This document shows, in pieces, positions 5,033 through 6,143 of a stretch of DNA of 6,143 bases. Every line of letters begins with the position of its first letter. Positions within the stretch are counted from its first letter, which is position 1. The DNA comes from Bacteroidales bacterium UBA3816 (GTDB taxonomy: Bacteria > Bacteroidota > Bacteroidia > Bacteroidales > P3): the NCBI GenBank assembly GCA_002368955.1, contig DFDY01000144.1, positions 1 through 6,143 on the forward strand, in the 5' to 3' direction. Position numbers and translations under genes: made by a program. A model generated the notes under the pieces. That model searched no databases. It was not told the DNA's origin and saw only the letters and a program-made list of their open reading frames with translations.

Positions 5033-6143
5033 ATGAAAAAAAACTTTATAGCGGTTCTTATAGCCATGGCAGCTTTTGTCGGATTGAAAGGTCAGCACAT
5101 CGTGCGGGTGGACACGTTGATAGTCCCCTACTTTCAATTTGATTACCAAGGATGGGTGGATTCCGACCCACATCATATCTTGGAACTTGGTGCGACTCCT
5201 TTCCATCTATATTATGGAATGCCACAAATCCCATTCGCCGTACAAGGTTCCACTTATATAACTCTAACTGGAGAGCAAGTGCAGTACAACTACATTGAAG
5301 GCGGAACAAACGTTCACGGCATCGCAGTCTGGTACGCTCATCTAGGGTCAAACCCCAGCCAATGGATTCCCATGGAGAACCTATTGTTGTACGAATCCTT
5401 GCCCGATACTTTCATCCTGAGGGAAACGGTGGCCTTTGACAGATTTGCCCCCACCATCCAATCCGACCTCACATTCTCCATCCAAAAAAGCCTTCAACAC
5501 TTGTGCACTGAGTCCTTTATTCGAATAGATAATGTGAGTCCATATAGTAATCCCTATAGTAATCCCTGCTATGTATTCAACACTCAATTCTATTATTTCG
5601 ACAAGCCTGTCCACGTGCAAGATTCATTCTATGTGGGTGCCTCACAAACCTTTCCAGACCAAATACAGCGTAGCATTAATGACCCCTATGGAGAGATTCC
5701 ATTTCCAATTCATCCATACTGGGGAGTCTTTCTAATGGGCTATCACGGAAGTATCGATCAGACCGACACCACATGCTGGCCTCCGGCGATGAAAATCAAA
5801 CAACGCTGGACCATGGACACCAACACAACACTTCCACTTTATCCCCCTGCGGTATCCCAAATAACACCTTTCCAATGGACAAACCGATATGCAGTCGATT
5901 TCTTTATGATTGTGCCCCTCATCGAAACCTACGACACGCTGTGGGACTACGAGCTGGTCACCTGTCCGCAGGTGGAGTGGTTCAACGTCACGGGCACACG
6001 CGGCGACACCACCACCCTGCGCTGGCAGAGTGCCGACGACCTGCACGCCGAGTGGCAGATCTCCTACGGCCCCAAGGGCATCGACCCCGATAACGGCACC
6101 CTGGTGGACTGCCGGGCGGCCAGCTGGCGCCACATCGACTCCC
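5033..6143 (+). CDS. B-type surface protein (B2), 5' part, truncated by the window end
   Basis: The frame is open from the ATG at 5033 to the last base, giving 370 complete codons, so this is the start of a gene like 1938-3440. A signal peptide covers residues 1-20, with Gln21 at +1. The N-terminal region shares HIVRVDT, QYNYIEGG (84-91), HGIAVW, YFDKP (D190), DSFYVGAS, TCWP and KIKQRW with B1 but is otherwise diverged and has several length differences. From Thr299 (base 5927) on, the protein is the Fn3-like domain, almost identical to B1 apart from Tyr-to-His near the window end. An Fn3 remainder and T9SS sorting domain are expected beyond 6143 by analogy but are not visible. A 12-bp in-frame duplication encodes YSNPYSNP at residues 171-178. 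It probably forms an operon with A2. Confidence 0.92.
   Translation, partial: MKKNFIAVLIAMAAFVGLKGQHIVRVDTLIVPYFQFDYQGWVDSDPHHILELGATPFHLYYGMPQIPFAVQGSTYITLTGEQVQYNYIEGGTNVHGIAVWYAHLGSNPSQWIPMENLLLYESLPDTFILRETVAFDRFAPTIQSDLTFSIQKSLQHLCTESFIRIDNVSPYSNPYSNPCYVFNTQFYYFDKPVHVQDSFYVGASQTFPDQIQRSINDPYGEIPFPIHPYWGVFLMGYHGSIDQTDTTCWPPAMKIKQRWTMDTNTTLPLYPPAVSQITPFQWTNRYAVDFFMIVPLIETYDTLWDYELVTCPQVEWFNVTGTRGDTTTLRWQSADDLHAEWQISYGPKGIDPDNGTLVDCRAASWRHIDS
5543..5566 (+). repeat. In-frame 12-bp tandem duplication in B2
   Basis: TATAGTAATCCC occurs twice without a break (5543-5554 and 5555-5566), in frame, encoding Tyr-Ser-Asn-Pro twice. B1 has no equivalent here. It lies in a region where B1 and B2 differ in length, so it looks like a recent slippage insertion in a loop. 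Confidence 0.85.
5927..6143 (+). repeat. Constant block, copy 3 (truncated at the window end)
   Basis: It matches 2841-3057 over 217 bp with 4 mismatches and no indels (about 98%). It starts at ACCTACGACACG, coding Thr-Tyr-Asp-Thr at the entry to the Fn3-like domain. The upstream bases of B1 and B2 cannot be aligned at comparable identity, so the left boundary of the repeat is sharp. Confidence 0.9.

Noticed and set aside
5732..6133. A 133-codon open frame on the minus strand
   Set aside because: It is the antisense shadow of B2 and mirrors the one opposite B1, because the underlying DNA is the repeated constant block.

Overview
The window looks like part of a tandem array of secreted-protein operons from an uncultured or little-studied member of the Bacteroidota, most likely Bacteroidales. 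Three things point there. The B-type proteins end in a type A C-terminal sorting domain of the type IX secretion system (T9SS). Both upstream regions carry promoters of the Bacteroidetes form, TTG then 20 nt then TAnnTTTG. All four visible signal peptides are followed by Gln at the predicted +1 position (the Bacteroidetes 'Q-rule'). All genes are on the + strand, and no RNA gene, CRISPR array, transposase or integrase is visible.

Layout: (1) 1-298 is the 3' end of a B-type gene whose start lies upstream of the window. (2) 299-529 is intergenic: a 14-bp tandem repeat, a strong terminator hairpin, a Bacteroidetes-type promoter and a leader of about 100 nt containing a hairpin. (3) 530-1924 is gene A1 and 1938-3440 is gene B1, separated by 13 nt and probably co-transcribed. 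(4) 3441-3656 repeats the intergenic plan of terminator, promoter and leader. (5) 3657-5012 is gene A2 and 5033-6143 is gene B2, which runs off the window end. The repeat period is about 3.1 kb, so the window shows roughly two units, and the truncated genes at both edges imply more units outside.

A-type proteins (464 and 451 aa) have a Sec signal peptide and about seven blade-like repeats suggesting a beta-propeller. They have no recognisable T9SS sorting domain. B-type proteins (500 aa when complete) have a signal peptide, a divergent N-terminal region of about 280 residues, a fibronectin type III-like domain and a T9SS sorting domain. I recognise no enzyme motif in either, so their function is unknown. 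A pair of exported proteins with B surface-displayed, perhaps for adhesion or ligand binding, is inference.

The most notable feature is the mosaic architecture. A 'constant block' (Fn3-like domain, sorting domain, stop, terminator and promoter of the next operon, about 755 bp at 2841-3595) is nearly identical between units wherever it can be compared. The intervening 'variable cassette' (leader, A gene, N-terminal half of B) has diverged to roughly half amino-acid identity. The boundary in B falls sharply at about 2841/5927 and coincides with a jump in GC content. Recombination between constant blocks would delete, duplicate or exchange a whole A plus B-N-terminal cassette while always leaving an intact B gene and an intact promoter. 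This suggests a surface-protein diversification locus, but that is a hypothesis from sequence alone.
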